A stretch of DNA of 64,000 bases from Emticicia agri. GTDB taxonomy: Bacteria > Bacteroidota > Bacteroidia > Cytophagales > Spirosomataceae. Position numbers and translations under genes: made by a program. Location: the NCBI RefSeq assembly GCF_004168285.1, contig NZ_SEWF01000021.1, positions 37,910 to 101,909 on the forward strand, given 5' to 3'. Shown piece by piece: positions 63,983-64,000 of the stretch (positions are counted from its first letter, which is position 1; every line of letters starts with the position of its first letter). The notes under the pieces are model-generated. The model did no database searches and was not told the origin of the DNA. It was given only the letters and a program-made list of their open reading frames with translations.

Positions 63983-64000
63983 GAAATGGTATTTTTATTA

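Overview
The window looks like chromosome of a low-GC Bacteroidota, most likely order Cytophagales. The basis is SusC/SusD pairs, TAnnTTTG-type promoter boxes, absence of clear Shine-Dalgarno sequences, a menaquinone pathway, DUF2452, and large secreted proteins with conserved C-terminal domains. The genus is not determined. I see no rRNA, tRNA, CRISPR array, prophage or transposase. Protein functions were assigned by reading motifs, without database searches.

Layout. (1) 0.2-9.5 kb: a maltose/maltodextrin locus with two divergent arms. An MFS sugar transporter and a GH13 amylase lie on the minus strand. A neopullulanase-like GH13, beta-phosphoglucomutase, a GH65 maltose phosphorylase and a TPR protein lie on the plus strand. 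Together they would hydrolyse maltodextrin outside the cytoplasm, import maltose, phosphorolyse it and convert beta-glucose-1-P to glucose-6-P. (2) 9.6-11.4 kb: a small membrane protein and two DinB-like paralogues. (3) 11.6-16.2 kb: a leucine/isovalerate catabolism block (acyl-CoA dehydrogenase, HMG-CoA lyase, enoyl-CoA hydratase family; divergent carboxyltransferase). (4) 16.3-28.6 kb: a secreted metzincin protease, two Tat-exported ferritin-like proteins, a metallo-beta-lactamase-fold hydrolase, an aldehyde dehydrogenase, an XRE regulator, a methionine-type aminotransferase, a permease and an apparently exported HisC-like aminotransferase. (5) 28.6-34.9 kb: a 957-bp non-coding leader with several predicted RNA structures, then susC, susD and a small lipoprotein. 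(6) 34.9-39.5 kb: menE and menB with a Rieske lipoprotein, DUF2452 and EVE proteins. (7) 39.5-45.0 kb: two tandem paralogous secreted proteins of unknown function, an RlmI-like methyltransferase and a TPR lipoprotein. (8) 45.0-51.6 kb: thrS, infC (without rpmI-rplT behind it), a membrane-anchored DUF62 protein and leuS. (9) 51.7-63.5 kb: a PIG-L deacetylase, then two paralogous secreted subtilases flanking a proton pyrophosphatase fused to an OmpA domain. (10) 63.8-64.0 kb: a composite repeat.

The strongest leads are these. First, a shared C-terminal domain on three secreted proteases, about 60-75 residues long and ending in a Gly/Ala-Cys-(1-2 residues) tail, which is probably a sorting signal. 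Second, a compact pseudoknot-like RNA directly upstream of susC. Third, the membrane pyrophosphatase-OmpA fusion, whose residues point to the Flavobacterium johnsoniae-type H+ pump. Several gene starts were moved to internal ATGs where the longest open frame begins with a TTG.
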